Source: Planomicrobium sp. CPCC 101079 (lineage in GTDB: Bacteria > Bacillota > Bacilli > Bacillales_A > Planococcaceae). From it: a stretch of DNA of 64,000 nt. The notes beneath the pieces are model-generated. The model was given only the letters and a program-made list of their open reading frames with translations, did not search any database and was not told the origin of the DNA. Positions 35,678-44,247 of this stretch are shown here, piece by piece. The stretch is taken from assembly GCF_007859275.1 (NCBI RefSeq), contig NZ_VOHC01000011.1:432487-496486 (forward strand). Reading direction: 5' to 3'. The translations under genes and the position numbers were made by a program. Each line of letters opens with the position of its first letter. Positions within the stretch are counted from its first letter, which is position 1.

Positions 35678-36148
35678 CTAATAAATTTCCAATTCCCAAG
35701 TGTGTTCCATTTCCACTGCCCCTTTTAATGTTTGGGCAACCGGACATCCTCTATCAAAAACGGCTAGTGCACGTTCCGCAGCGTCTTGCTTGCCCTCTGG
35801 GACTTTAACAATGTAATGGCAGCTGATTTTCGTGATTTTCAATACGCCTTCAGGTGCTTCAATCGTACCTTGGACATTGGCACGGACCTTGTCGGGTGAT
35901 GTTGGAATTTTACGCGCTTCCAGCGCGCCAGAAAGAGTGCCAACCAGTCAGCCGCCTGCCGCTGCTACAATATGGTCCAAAGTGGAAGGATGCTGGACCT
36001 CTGTATCCACCCCGTAAAATTCGCGGACACCGGAATGCACCCCGTACACTACCGGGTCAGGAAAATCTCCGATATATGCTTCCCGCACCTTATTCGCTGT
36101 GTCTTTTTGGATGATAGTTATTTTCGTCAATTCAATCGGTTCACTCAT
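35678..36148 (-). CDS. OsmC-like protein with in-frame UGA at the catalytic Cys (probable selenoprotein)
   Basis: 156 residues when UGA (35950-35948) is read through to TAG at 35680-35678. The N-terminal part reads SGVREFYGVDTEVQHPSTLDHIVAAAGG, then U67, then LVGTLSGALEARKIPTSPDKV in the same frame. U67 occupies the place of the peroxidatic Cys of OsmC/Ohr proteins, and the second Cys is C135 in DRGCPVAQTL. Such proteins reduce organic hydroperoxides. Sec-containing OsmC-like proteins are known in selenoproteome surveys. A SECIS-like hairpin follows the UGA. AAAGGAGG lies before ATG 36148. A plain nonsense mutation exactly at that residue is the alternative. Confidence 0.8.
35912..35928 (-). 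promoter_or_regulatory. Candidate bacterial SECIS hairpin
   Basis: On the minus strand GCGCGCT (35928-35922) pairs with AGCGCGT (35918-35912), 7 bp with a terminal G-U, closing loop GGA. The stem starts 19 nt and the loop 26 nt after the in-frame UGA, nearly the same geometry as the hairpin at 975-993. A G stands in the first two loop positions, as in known bacterial SECIS elements. The 3-nt loop is at the small end of the range. Confidence 0.55.
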
Positions 36149-36230
36149 CTATCAAATCCTCCTTTCTAGGCAAAACCTTTGCCGTTCGGCTAGTCTTGTT
36201 ATTCCCGAAAAACAGGTTTGTATTCCGTAT

Positions 36231-37097
36231 TTACCGAATTTTATCCGAGCTGGATTCATTGCTTGCTGAATATGCGCTTTGTTTGATGCTTTGCAGCGCT
36301 TGCTTAACAGTTGCGAACGATTCGATTTTAGACATATCGATGCCGCTGTTGACGACTGTTTGAACTAGCTCTGGACGCATTCCCGCAGAAACCACATGAA
36401 TGCCCATCAAACGGAGCATCGCCCCGATTTGATGAAGGGACCGGGCTATATTGTTATCAATAATAACCACACCTGACAGGTCGCTAATGACATGATTGAC
36501 TTTTGTTTCGGCCAGTTTAGGAATAACGTTTTCCATTATATGTCTCGTGCGATTATCATCGATAAAACCGATTAGCGGAATGACCACGACATCTTCCATA
36601 ACCGGAACAATCGGTGCGGAAAGTTTCATAAGCTCCTTCTGTGACTCTTCCTTGAATTGCTCGGAAAGGCGTTCAAAAGCAAAAAATGTTTCATTCAAAC
36701 TGACATCAAGCATAGCGTTTATTCGATTGATGAGAAATGAAAGTTCATTTAAAGATAAGCCGAGGCTTTCACTGATACGTGTGAATATGTCTGTAAATAT
36801 CGCTCTTGTGGGCGGATAGCGTACGACAATTTCAGAAAGGCTCCCTCCTGCTGCCGCTTGCATTCGGGCATTTTTTTTGCTCCATTGAATCAAGACCTCT
36901 GGAATTGCCTGGCTGCTGCCGTTTTCCACTGTTTCTGCAAAAGCTTTCATCAATTCTTGATACATCTTGCTTGCTTGTTCCAATTCATCTTCAGGGATTC
37001 GCTGATTTGTTGATTTTTGTACTGCTTGGACAACTTCCTCTGCTATCGATTCGAGGTGGCTGCTTATGTAAGCGGAAAAACCTTTGAACGAGGCCAT
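36231..37097 (-). CDS. RsbR-type stressosome protein (STAS domain)
   Basis: 288 residues. The N-terminal half is helical and variable, as in RsbR sensor domains. The C-terminal STAS domain begins near APIVPVMEDVVVIPLIGFIDD and includes DLSGVVIIDNNIA. In Bacillus such proteins build the stressosome that frees RsbT and activates sigma B. One phospho-Thr equivalent may be the Thr in NRTRHIME. The usual second Thr site (VDT) reads IDN, so that site seems lost. No rsbS/rsbT neighbours, so it is an orphan paralogue. The start has AAAGGAGG upstream. Confidence 0.88.
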   Translation of the reverse strand: MASFKGFSAYISSHLESIAEEVVQAVQKSTNQRIPEDELEQASKMYQELMKAFAETVENGSSQAIPEVLIQWSKKNARMQAAAGGSLSEIVVRYPPTRAIFTDIFTRISESLGLSLNELSFLINRINAMLDVSLNETFFAFERLSEQFKEESQKELMKLSAPIVPVMEDVVVIPLIGFIDDNRTRHIMENVIPKLAETKVNHVISDLSGVVIIDNNIARSLHQIGAMLRLMGIHVVSAGMRPELVQTVVNSGIDMSKIESFATVKQALQSIKQSAYSASNESSSDKIR

Positions 37098-37314
37098 TGC
37101 GCATCACACCTCCTTTAATAAGTATAGTTTATTATACAACAAAATAAGTCAGAAGGCTTAGTCGTGCTATACAAAGTAAAGAATAAATCTATTCTAAAAA
37201 AGCTTGGCGGAAACAGTTGAATATATTGACAATCTTTCAGATTTTACAGAAAATGAAAAGACCAACAGGATAAATGATTGAATCCGAATTCGAGTGGAAT
37301 GGAGACTGGAGAAT

Positions 37315-37962
37315 ATGGATCATTTTGTAATTGGCGATATACATGGCTGTTTTTACACATTCAAGAAATTGGTCGAGGAACATTGGGACCGCGAAAAGGA
37401 AATGCTTGTTCAAGTCGGCGACTTGGTCGACCGCGGCAAGCATGTACCTCAAACAGTCCAATTCGCCAGGCAGCTTGCCAGTGATTTTCCTGAACGCGCT
37501 TATTTTATAAAAGGAAATCACGAAGCGATGCTGCTTGAGCATTTTGCTAATCCGCCGAGCTACAATTGGTTGAGGCAAGGTGGACAAGAAACACTTGACC
37601 AATATGCAGCGGCAGAGCGGAATCTTGCCAACGACATTAAGTGGCTAGAGTCTTTGCCATTGTTTTATGATCACGATAAATTGTTTGTGAGCCACGCAGG
37701 CATCGCCCAAAACACTCATGATCCATTCGATGAAGACAATCCATATGGAATTCTCTGGAACCGCAGCAAACTGAAAAATCTTAGCAAATTGCAAATAGTC
37801 GGCCATACACCGATCAAAGAACCAAAGTTCGATCCGGATAGCCATGCTTATTATATCGATACAGGCGCGGCTTATGCCGGGAGTTTGACTGGCATCAAAA
37901 TCGATCAAGCAGGTGAACCGCTCGAGCTTTTTCAAGTAAAAACCGATTCACGGGACTTATAA
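37315..37962 (+). CDS. Metallophosphatase (PPP-type serine/threonine phosphatase fold)
   Basis: 215 residues. Motifs in order: GDIHGC, GDLVDRG, GNHEAMLLEH, VSHAGIA and GHTPI, which supply all di-metal ligands of the calcineurin-like phosphoesterases. The short length and order resemble bacterial PrpA/PrpE-type phosphatases and symmetrical Ap4A hydrolases, so either protein or dinucleotide substrates are possible. Start at ATG 37315, with a purine-rich GGAGA site upstream. Confidence 0.9.
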   Translation: MDHFVIGDIHGCFYTFKKLVEEHWDREKEMLVQVGDLVDRGKHVPQTVQFARQLASDFPERAYFIKGNHEAMLLEHFANPPSYNWLRQGGQETLDQYAAAERNLANDIKWLESLPLFYDHDKLFVSHAGIAQNTHDPFDEDNPYGILWNRSKLKNLSKLQIVGHTPIKEPKFDPDSHAYYIDTGAAYAGSLTGIKIDQAGEPLELFQVKTDSRDL

Positions 37963-37999
37963 AAAGGCATTCCCTAAAAACATAGGGAATGCCTTTTCT
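37962..37999 (+). terminator. Terminator between convergent phosphatase genes
   Basis: AAAAGGCATTCCCTA (37962-37976) pairs with TAGGGAATGCCTTTT (37983-37997). It may also serve the HAD gene on the other strand. Confidence 0.9.
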
Positions 38000-38007
38000 T
38001 CATTCTC

Positions 38008-38625
38008 TTAAAACAAAGTGGCCAATTCATTGAAATTTCGAATCGTGTAATCGGCACTTTGCACTTCCCCGAAACCGTATTCGGCGTAAACAAACGGAAT
38101 GCCGGCAAGTTCTGCAGCTTCCTGGTCTTTTTTTGTATCTCCTACGTAAATCGGAGCGGTTAAGTTATTCCGGTCCATCACTAATTTGATATTTTCGCCT
38201 TTTAACAGTCCGGTCCTTCCAGGATTTTCGAAATCCTTGATATATTTTTCAAATCCATAGTATTCCAAGAACGCTTCAATATACCCTTCTTGGCAATTGC
38301 TGACGATAAAAAGCTTGTATTTTTGTGCCAAACTTGCCAGCACTTTTTCCACTTCAGGGTACAAAGTGCCGCCGTGCTCCACCAAATAATCATTTTCCAC
38401 AATGCTGCACTGATTCAGCAATTCTTTTCTTTTATCCGCCGGCAGCTGCGGCAGCAATTTTTCTCCGATTTCATCGATTTGCAATCCCATCATAGCTGTT
38501 AAATCATCTTTCGTAATAGAAAAGCTTCCTTCTTCCAGCCCTTCAAATACTTGGTTCCATGAGAGTGCTATCGCTTCCCTGGAATCCCACAGTGTGCCGT
38601 CCAAATCAAAAATAATGCTATCCAC
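38008..38625 (-). CDS. HAD-superfamily hydrolase (phosphoglycolate-phosphatase-like)
   Basis: 205 residues. Motif I is IIFDLDGTLWDS, motif II is LFIVSNCQ, a Lys lies in TGLLKGENIK, and motif III is YVGDTKKDQEAAELAGIPF. It is a Gph/YfnB-like HAD with a helical cap after motif I. Start at GTG 38625, with AAAGGGCGG upstream. Substrate unknown. Confidence 0.9.
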   Translation of the reverse strand: MDSIIFDLDGTLWDSREAIALSWNQVFEGLEEGSFSITKDDLTAMMGLQIDEIGEKLLPQLPADKRKELLNQCSIVENDYLVEHGGTLYPEVEKVLASLAQKYKLFIVSNCQEGYIEAFLEYYGFEKYIKDFENPGRTGLLKGENIKLVMDRNNLTAPIYVGDTKKDQEAAELAGIPFVYAEYGFGEVQSADYTIRNFNELATLF

Positions 38626-38655
38626 TTTATCCGCCCTTTCAGTTCAATCGCGGCT

Positions 38656-38955
38656 TTACCTTGCCTGCTTTGCGCGTTCTCTATGGACAAGTGCCACAAA
38701 CTTCTTTTGTTCTTCTTGATCGTTCACAAGACGATCTGCATTATGCGGATCTTCGAGAAATTGTTTCACTTTACTATTATAGCGGATGGTATGTTCATAC
38801 CGATAATCCGACACGAGTAAAGAAAACCATTCTTCTTGCTTCAGCCGTACAACATTTTTTTCGAAAGTGGATGGTTCCAGCAAATAATCAACCACTTTCT
38901 GTTCTGCTTTAAAAATCAGCAGGCTACCAATGACCCTTATAATGAATTCAAACAT
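38656..38955 (-). CDS. Hypothetical protein, 99 residues
   Basis: One short N-terminal hydrophobic stretch (FEFIIRVIGSLLIF) is followed by a charged helical region (LKQEEWFSLLVSDYRYEH; DPHNADRLVNDQEEQKKFVALVHRERAKQAR). I choose ATG 38955, with AAGGGG 8 nt before it; the TTG at 38961 is too close to that site. It lies 30 nt upstream of the HAD gene on the same strand, so the two may be cotranscribed. Family not recognised. Confidence 0.6.
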   Translation of the reverse strand: MFEFIIRVIGSLLIFKAEQKVVDYLLEPSTFEKNVVRLKQEEWFSLLVSDYRYEHTIRYNSKVKQFLEDPHNADRLVNDQEEQKKFVALVHRERAKQAR

Positions 38956-39011
38956 TCCCAATCCCCTTTATGCTGAACATCCTTCTGCCAATTAAAAGTC
39001 TGAATGCTGCT

Positions 39012-39803
39012 TTATAGGAACGGCCGTGTACCGCTAACAACTGTGGCATCAAATTCCTCTGAACTTGCGACTTGGCCCGCAAGACCGTATTTTTCAAAAA
39101 TTGCTACGGTTTTGGAAGCTTGTTGCCGGCTGACTTCAACCAGTAACTTGCCGCCCGGCGCAAGCCAACTGGCTGCATCAGCCGCTATCCGCCTGTGAAA
39201 AAAAAGACCGTCTTCACCTCCATCCAGCGCTGATCTGGCTTCATAATTCCTAGCTTCAGCTGGAAGCCTCCCAAACAATTCTGTCGGAACATAGGGTGCG
39301 TTTGCCACAATCAAGTTGAACCGATTTTTCAATGTATCCGGCAGCGGCTCAAATAGGTCTCCTTCGTATATGCAACTGTCGATAGATAAGAGGTTGCGGC
39401 GCGCACACTGCACTGCATCCGGTTCTATGTCTACACCATGTAATTCAACTTGAATCTGTGAGGCTATTGCCGCCCCAATCGCTCCGGATCCGCAGCATAG
39501 ATCCAAGATTACCGCACCCTCTTCAATTGCCGATAAGGATTGATGCACAAGAAACTCAGTGCGGCGGCGCGGCACAAAAACGGTTTGGCAGACTTCGAGC
39601 TTTAGCCCGTAGAAATGGGCCCATCCAATTACGTGTTCCAAAGGCTCTCCCAGAAGACGCTTGTTGACCATAGAAGAAAGCTCAGCAGCTGAACGCGCAG
39701 CGGACACAAGCAAGCGAGCTTCTTCTTCAGCAAAAACACAGCCGGCTGAGCGAAGTTTGCCGCTTATTTGCTCGATTTGCTTTCTTGCTTTCTTCGAACC
39801 CAT
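39012..39803 (-). CDS. PrmC-like N5-glutamine methyltransferase (putative)
   Basis: 263 residues. SAM-binding motif LDLCCGSGAIG, HGVDIEPDA, and the catalytic NAPY motif (VANAPYVPTE). The NPPY of HemK/PrmC reads NAPY here, as in the group annotated as putative protein N5-glutamine methyltransferases. The N-terminal helical region is shortened, and GEPLEHVIGWAHFYGLKLEVCQTVFVPR is conserved with PrmC. It is unlikely to be the release-factor enzyme itself, which normally sits beside prfA. The real protein target is unknown. Confidence 0.85.
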   Translation of the reverse strand: MGSKKARKQIEQISGKLRSAGCVFAEEEARLLVSAARSAAELSSMVNKRLLGEPLEHVIGWAHFYGLKLEVCQTVFVPRRRTEFLVHQSLSAIEEGAVILDLCCGSGAIGAAIASQIQVELHGVDIEPDAVQCARRNLLSIDSCIYEGDLFEPLPDTLKNRFNLIVANAPYVPTELFGRLPAEARNYEARSALDGGEDGLFFHRRIAADAASWLAPGGKLLVEVSRQQASKTVAIFEKYGLAGQVASSEEFDATVVSGTRPFL

Positions 39804-39925
39804 CTCCTCACCCGCCTTCTTTGTTACCTGCCTTGTTACATAAAGATCCTGTAAGGTTTAACACAATTGCTTACTTCCGTACTTTATTTTTCAGCACCCC
39901 CCTCTATCTGCCTTAAAAGCGCGAT

Positions 39926-40876
39926 CTAGACATTGCGGGCTTTTCCTAAATAATCGACCAAACCCATAGCACTGACTTGGAGGTCCAGTTCAATAAGCGC
40001 ATATACTTCGTGTTCATCCCGCACACCTTTGGCCCTCAGCTTTTCGACAACTAGTTCATACAATCGCTTCGCTAGCATGTCAGCTCCTTCGCCTTCAGCA
40101 ACTGCCGCTTTCGCTTGATCCAAGAAAATCGGAATCCATTCGCTGACTTGGTTGAGCGCTGCATTCGGTTTCGTAGTCATGCCGAAATGGCCATAATAAA
40201 TTGCTGCCAGTTCCATGGCACGGAGGCGTTCAATTGCGTGGTGCATTGCTATTGGATCGAATTGGTTCGGCGAAGTGGACGGCAAAAACAAATCAATGCC
40301 TTCATCAACCAATTGCTCATAACGGATGCCAACCGTATCGCCGGCAAACACACCGTGGGAAATCGGATCAAAGATACTGAAATGATGATTGGAATGGCCA
40401 GGGGTATCTAAAAATTCGAGTGTACAATGCGGACCGATTTTCAATTGATCGGATTCCCCCATAGAGAGAATCCGATCTTCCGGAATCGGGACAATCGGCT
40501 CAAACAACTCGGAAAAACGCTCTGTGTAAACCGCCTTTGCCCCTGCAACCAACCGTTTGGGATCTGACAGGTGCCTAGCCCCTTTTGGATGAACAACCAC
40601 TTTTGCATTTGGGCAGTCCTGAAGCAGCAATCCTGCACCTCCGGCATGGTCTAAATGAACGTGTGTAACAATAATATATTCTATTTGTTCCAGCGCAATT
40701 CCCAACTTCTCCAATCCTCTTTTAACATGTTCGATCGATGGGCTTGGGCCAGTTTCGACAATGGTCACTTGTTCTTCTTTAATGACATACGTCCCGGTCC
40801 TTTCAGGAATGCCCAAATCATAGCCGTCGATCAAATGGATACGGTCATTAAGGCGCAGCGGATATCGTTTAAACAT
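39926..40876 (-). CDS. Metallo-beta-lactamase-fold hydrolase
   Basis: 316 residues. The Zn-binding motif THVHLDHAGG and later His/Asp ligands (DTPGHSNHHFSIF; FAGDTVGI) are present. The C-terminal third is a helical extension of about 100 residues. It belongs to the broad glyoxalase-II/flavodiiron-like MBL group without rhodanese or other marker domains. Start at ATG 40876, 3 nt after AAGGAGGAGC; further upstream frame lacks signals. Substrate unknown. Confidence 0.88.
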   Translation of the reverse strand: MFKRYPLRLNDRIHLIDGYDLGIPERTGTYVIKEEQVTIVETGPSPSIEHVKRGLEKLGIALEQIEYIIVTHVHLDHAGGAGLLLQDCPNAKVVVHPKGARHLSDPKRLVAGAKAVYTERFSELFEPIVPIPEDRILSMGESDQLKIGPHCTLEFLDTPGHSNHHFSIFDPISHGVFAGDTVGIRYEQLVDEGIDLFLPSTSPNQFDPIAMHHAIERLRAMELAAIYYGHFGMTTKPNAALNQVSEWIPIFLDQAKAAVAEGEGADMLAKRLYELVVEKLRAKGVRDEHEVYALIELDLQVSAMGLVDYLGKARNV

Positions 40877-41074
40877 TAGCTCCTCCTTGTTGGCGCGAAT
40901 AAACGCGAATTTTTTCTTTATTCTCAATAACACTAATGCAAATTGAATTACAAGAATATTCTACCAGTTAATGCCTGTTTTGAACATGACAGTTCAACCT
41001 CATGCTTTTTCGTACCGGTTTAAATATGTTCAGATATAGGAAAACAGATACTAGACGAATGGGGGTGGCCAAGG

Positions 41075-41923
41075 ATGGCCGTTTTAGATGAAGACACAGG
41101 AACATGGGACGAAGAAAAAGTGAGGTCTACTCTTCCTGTTAGAAAAGCTGAAAGCCATAAAGGAACTTATGGCAATGGATTGTTGGTTGCTGGCAGCCAA
41201 GATATGCCTGGTGCTGCTATGCTGTCAGGGCTTGGAGCAATGCGGAGCGGGATCGGGAAGTTGGTCATCGGCACAGCAGAGCAAGTGATTCCGGTTGTTG
41301 TCCCACGGCTGCCGGAAGCCACTTATGAACCGGATGCCCTGAAGCGAATCGCCAAAGGCAGCTTAAATGTGGAAAATTACGAGGCAATTGCAGCAGGCCC
41401 AGGCATTGTTCCGGATGAAATGACAGAGAAGGCTATCCAGAAAATCTTAAAAAGCCGTGTACCGGTCATTTTGGATGCAGGAGCCTTGTCAAAACGCGAA
41501 TACAAGGACCGGCAAGGACCGACAATATTGACGCCGCACCCTATGGAATTTTCCCGGATTACCGGCATCAAAGTCAGCGAGCTGCAGCAAAACCGGATGC
41601 ATTATGCCCGGGTCTGCTCTAAAAAACTTGGCACTGCCATAGTCTTGAAAGGAAAAGAGACAGTCGTTGCCTTTCCTGATGGAGAAGCATGGATTAATCC
41701 CACGGGAAACAGCGCTCTCGCAAAAGGCGGTACCGGTGACACATTGACCGGTATGCTTCTTGGCATGCTGTGCATCCACGAAGATTGGAAACACGCAGTT
41801 TTGAACGCGGTTTTTCTCCACGGCGCATGTGCAGATGCTTGGACTGAAAAACGCTCTGCTCATACACTTCTCGCCCATGAGTTGACAGATTTTCTTCCAG
41901 AAGTATGGAAAGGATTTGAATAG
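41075..41923 (+). CDS. nnrD: ADP-dependent NAD(P)H-hydrate dehydratase
   Basis: 282 residues. It repairs hydrated NADH/NADPH (NADHX/NADPHX) using ADP. Ribokinase-like fold: LPVRKAESHKGTYGNGLLVAGS at the N-terminus, TPHPMEFSRITG in the middle, and NPTGNSALAKGGTGDTLTGM at the nucleotide site. There is no fused epimerase (NnrE) domain, as in Bacillus. Start at ATG 41075, with a G-rich site (GGGGGTGG) upstream. Followed after 24 nt by the racemase gene, probably one transcript. Confidence 0.93.
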   Translation: MAVLDEDTGTWDEEKVRSTLPVRKAESHKGTYGNGLLVAGSQDMPGAAMLSGLGAMRSGIGKLVIGTAEQVIPVVVPRLPEATYEPDALKRIAKGSLNVENYEAIAAGPGIVPDEMTEKAIQKILKSRVPVILDAGALSKREYKDRQGPTILTPHPMEFSRITGIKVSELQQNRMHYARVCSKKLGTAIVLKGKETVVAFPDGEAWINPTGNSALAKGGTGDTLTGMLLGMLCIHEDWKHAVLNAVFLHGACADAWTEKRSAHTLLAHELTDFLPEVWKGFE

Positions 41924-41947
41924 AATCGATTTTTGAGGAGCATGCCC

Positions 41948-42676
41948 ATGATTTATAAAGCACGTGAAGCTCAAGTTGCCTATGGACAAGCGATTAGAAT
42001 TTTGATGTTGGATTCGTTCGTGCCTTTTGTTCCAGGAGATGTCGGAAATGCCTCTACCTTTTCTTTCCCTGTACGCTACGAGAAGGTTCATGGATTAACT
42101 TTCAAAAACTTGTACGACGAACAAAAAGACTGCCTGGCGCAAATCATTCAGGCTGGCATAAGATTGGAAGAAGCAGGTGTCAAGGCAGTGACTGCGGATT
42201 GCGGGTTCATGATTTTATACCAGCGGCAGTTGGCCGAAGCTTTGACGGTCCCCGTTTTCACGTCAAGCCTGTTGCAACTTCCGTTTATCGATAAACTTTT
42301 TGGAACAAACGATAAAATTGGCGTAATCACAGCGTCAGCAGATAAACTTACAGATTCAATACTCAAGAAGGCAGGCGCTGATCCCGATAGAATAGTCGCC
42401 ATTGGAATGGAAGAAAAACCGAATTTTTCAAGGGCTGCATTAGAAGAAATCGGATGGCTCGACAGCGACGCCATAGAAAAAGAAGCAGTGCAAACTGCAG
42501 TTGAACTTGTAGAAAAGAATCCGGCAATTTCAGTTCTTCTACTCGAATGCAGTATTTTGGCTCCCTACGCAAAAGCGATTCAATACAGGGTAAATCTCCC
42601 GATCTTCGACTACGTGTCGATGATTGAATTCATAAATCGCAGCGTTGTAAAAACCGCATATAAGGGATTTATTTAA
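41948..42676 (+). CDS. Aspartate/glutamate racemase-family protein
   Basis: 242 residues. The two catalytic Cys motifs are seen as TADCGFM (about residue 80) and LLECSIL (about 200), which places it in the Asp/Glu/hydantoin racemase superfamily. It lacks obvious MurI signatures, so peptidoglycan glutamate racemase is unlikely. I start at ATG 41948 because GAGGAG ends 7 nt before it; ATG 41942 is too close. Substrate unknown. Confidence 0.85.
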   Translation: MIYKAREAQVAYGQAIRILMLDSFVPFVPGDVGNASTFSFPVRYEKVHGLTFKNLYDEQKDCLAQIIQAGIRLEEAGVKAVTADCGFMILYQRQLAEALTVPVFTSSLLQLPFIDKLFGTNDKIGVITASADKLTDSILKKAGADPDRIVAIGMEEKPNFSRAALEEIGWLDSDAIEKEAVQTAVELVEKNPAISVLLLECSILAPYAKAIQYRVNLPIFDYVSMIEFINRSVVKTAYKGFI

Positions 42677-42720
42677 AGCATTCACCGCATTAGTCTTGCT
42701 GGCGTGGTGAATGCTTCTTT
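42676..42720. terminator. Bidirectional terminator
   Basis: AAGCATTCACC (42676-42686) pairs with GGTGAATGCTT (42706-42716), followed by CTTTAA. Confidence 0.75.
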
Positions 42721-43201
42721 AAGACAGCGCGGTATTTTGCTTTTTTAGCCGGCGATACCGTTCAGCGACATAAAAGATGATTGGACTACCGATAATTGTC
42801 GGCAAAAGCCATAGCGACCAGTCGGGCAAAAGGTTCAGCAGAGGAATATCCTGGCCATTTGTTATTAATACCGCCGTAACCAGACCGATATAAGAGCCAA
42901 GCATTCCACGAATGTGCAGGCTGATCCAATTTTTCCAGCGCCGTTTTCTTGCCATATACCCGATAAAAGCTAAAGAGTACGAGAAAATTGCCACGTAAAA
43001 CAAAGCGGCGCTTTCTTCCCAATGAAGAAGCGCCATGATTACAGCCGTAGAAAAAAGCACTGCGAAACTTGCATGGTAAACTTCACCGGATTTCGTGTGG
43101 TTTCCTTTCTTTTTCTTTACAGAAACAGCAAAAAGGCCAACGGACAGGCAAACACTTCCAGCAGCAATATGCAGCACAAGCATCGATGTAAAAAAATTCA
43201 C
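42719..43201 (-). CDS. DUF2306-type membrane protein
   Basis: 160 residues with about four to five membrane segments. The HIAAGSVCLSVGLFAV start, the HTKSGEVYHASFAVLF stretch and an internal ISLHIRGMLGSYIGL match the DUF2306 family in style. Conserved His residues within membrane segments could bind haem or metal, but that is not established. Start at GTG 43201 after AAGGAGG. Confidence 0.8.
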   Translation of the reverse strand: MNFFTSMLVLHIAAGSVCLSVGLFAVSVKKKKGNHTKSGEVYHASFAVLFSTAVIMALLHWEESAALFYVAIFSYSLAFIGYMARKRRWKNWISLHIRGMLGSYIGLVTAVLITNGQDIPLLNLLPDWSLWLLPTIIGSPIIFYVAERYRRLKKQNTALS

Positions 43202-43362
43202 TTTTCGGCCTCCTTAAAAGTGAAAATAGGATCCGTTTTCCGGTGCGCTGAAACCTTCTGGTTCTGTCGAATTTCTACCTTAGTCTCACATTGCCGCGTT
43301 TTCCACAGCCGCTATCATATTATTCGAGAAGTTGCCTACAAACCCTTTTTATTTTTCCGCAC

Positions 43363-43397
43363 AAAAAGCGTTCCTGCAATTCAACAGAAACGCTTTC
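43363..43397 (-). terminator. Terminator of ZIP gene
   Basis: On the minus strand AAAGCGTTTCTG pairs with CAGGAACGCTTT (one mismatch), then TT. The stretch 43202-43362 shows nothing else. Confidence 0.75.
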
Positions 43398-43399
43398 CT

Positions 43400-44137
43400 T
43401 TAGCCGAGCACTAAAGTGATGAAAATCCCGACTGCCGTAATCAGTCCAACTATGGGGCCGCCTTTTTCATACGCTTCGGGCATCATCGTAGAAGCAACCA
43501 TTGCAATGATGGCACCTGCTGCAAACGAAGAAATGATAGCCTGGGTCGCTTCGGATGTCTGTTCCAGCACTGAAAAACCCAAAAGAGAGCTTAATGCGGA
43601 TGCGGCGAGAACAAAAACCCACATAAACATCACTTTTTTTGTGGTATATCCTCCTTGTTTCAAGCCAGTCGTACTGGATATCCCTTCCGGCAAATTGCTT
43701 ATGAATATAGCGGCAATTAACGCGACTCCCACCCCACCGCCTTGGGCAATGCCAAGGCCGATCATCGCAGTTTCCGGAATGGCATCCATGATGGTACCGA
43801 TAAAAATAGCGAGCCCAGAACCCGCATCGGAATTTTCGGGCTTTTCCGTTCCATGGCCTGAGCGTTTCCGATGCCTTCCCCCCTGCCGATTGACGAGCAC
43901 ATCAAATACAGTAAAGAGCGCTGCGCCTCCTAAAAATCCCAGTGCAATTTCCATCAAACTGCCAAGCTCCAGCGCTTCCCCTAGAAGTTCAAAGCTGACT
44001 GCACCGATCAGCGCCCCTGTTCCAAGTGCCATCACATAGGCGATCAGGCGCTGCGGCAGTGCAACAAACAATACAATAAGGGCACCCAACAAGTTGGCTG
44101 CCCCTGCAACAGCTCCCCAAAGCAAAGCAGAAGTCAT
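43400..44137 (-). CDS. ZIP-family metal transporter
   Basis: 245 residues with eight membrane segments. The metal-site helix reads FISNLPEGISSTTGL, and the next helix has EQTSEATQAIISSFAAGAI. The loop between helices 3 and 4 carries a His/Arg-rich stretch (RQGGRHRKRSGHG). ZIP proteins import zinc or related divalent metals. Two ATGs are possible (44146 and 44137); spacing from AAAGG favours 44137. Confidence 0.87.
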   Translation of the reverse strand: MTSALLWGAVAGAANLLGALIVLFVALPQRLIAYVMALGTGALIGAVSFELLGEALELGSLMEIALGFLGGAALFTVFDVLVNRQGGRHRKRSGHGTEKPENSDAGSGLAIFIGTIMDAIPETAMIGLGIAQGGGVGVALIAAIFISNLPEGISSTTGLKQGGYTTKKVMFMWVFVLAASALSSLLGFSVLEQTSEATQAIISSFAAGAIIAMVASTMMPEAYEKGGPIVGLITAVGIFITLVLG

Positions 44138-44247
44138 ATCCTTCATCCTTTCAAGACTGTCATGTCCCCTATTCTACCCGAAAAAAATGAACAGTAAGCG
44201 CAAAAAAACGTTGATCCGGCAGAACTTCCGGATCAACGGATATATTT

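Noticed and set aside
36149..36230. Sigma B promoter in front of the OsmC-like gene
   Set aside because: GTTT and GGGAAT elements are present but only 3 nt apart, far from the needed 12-15 nt.
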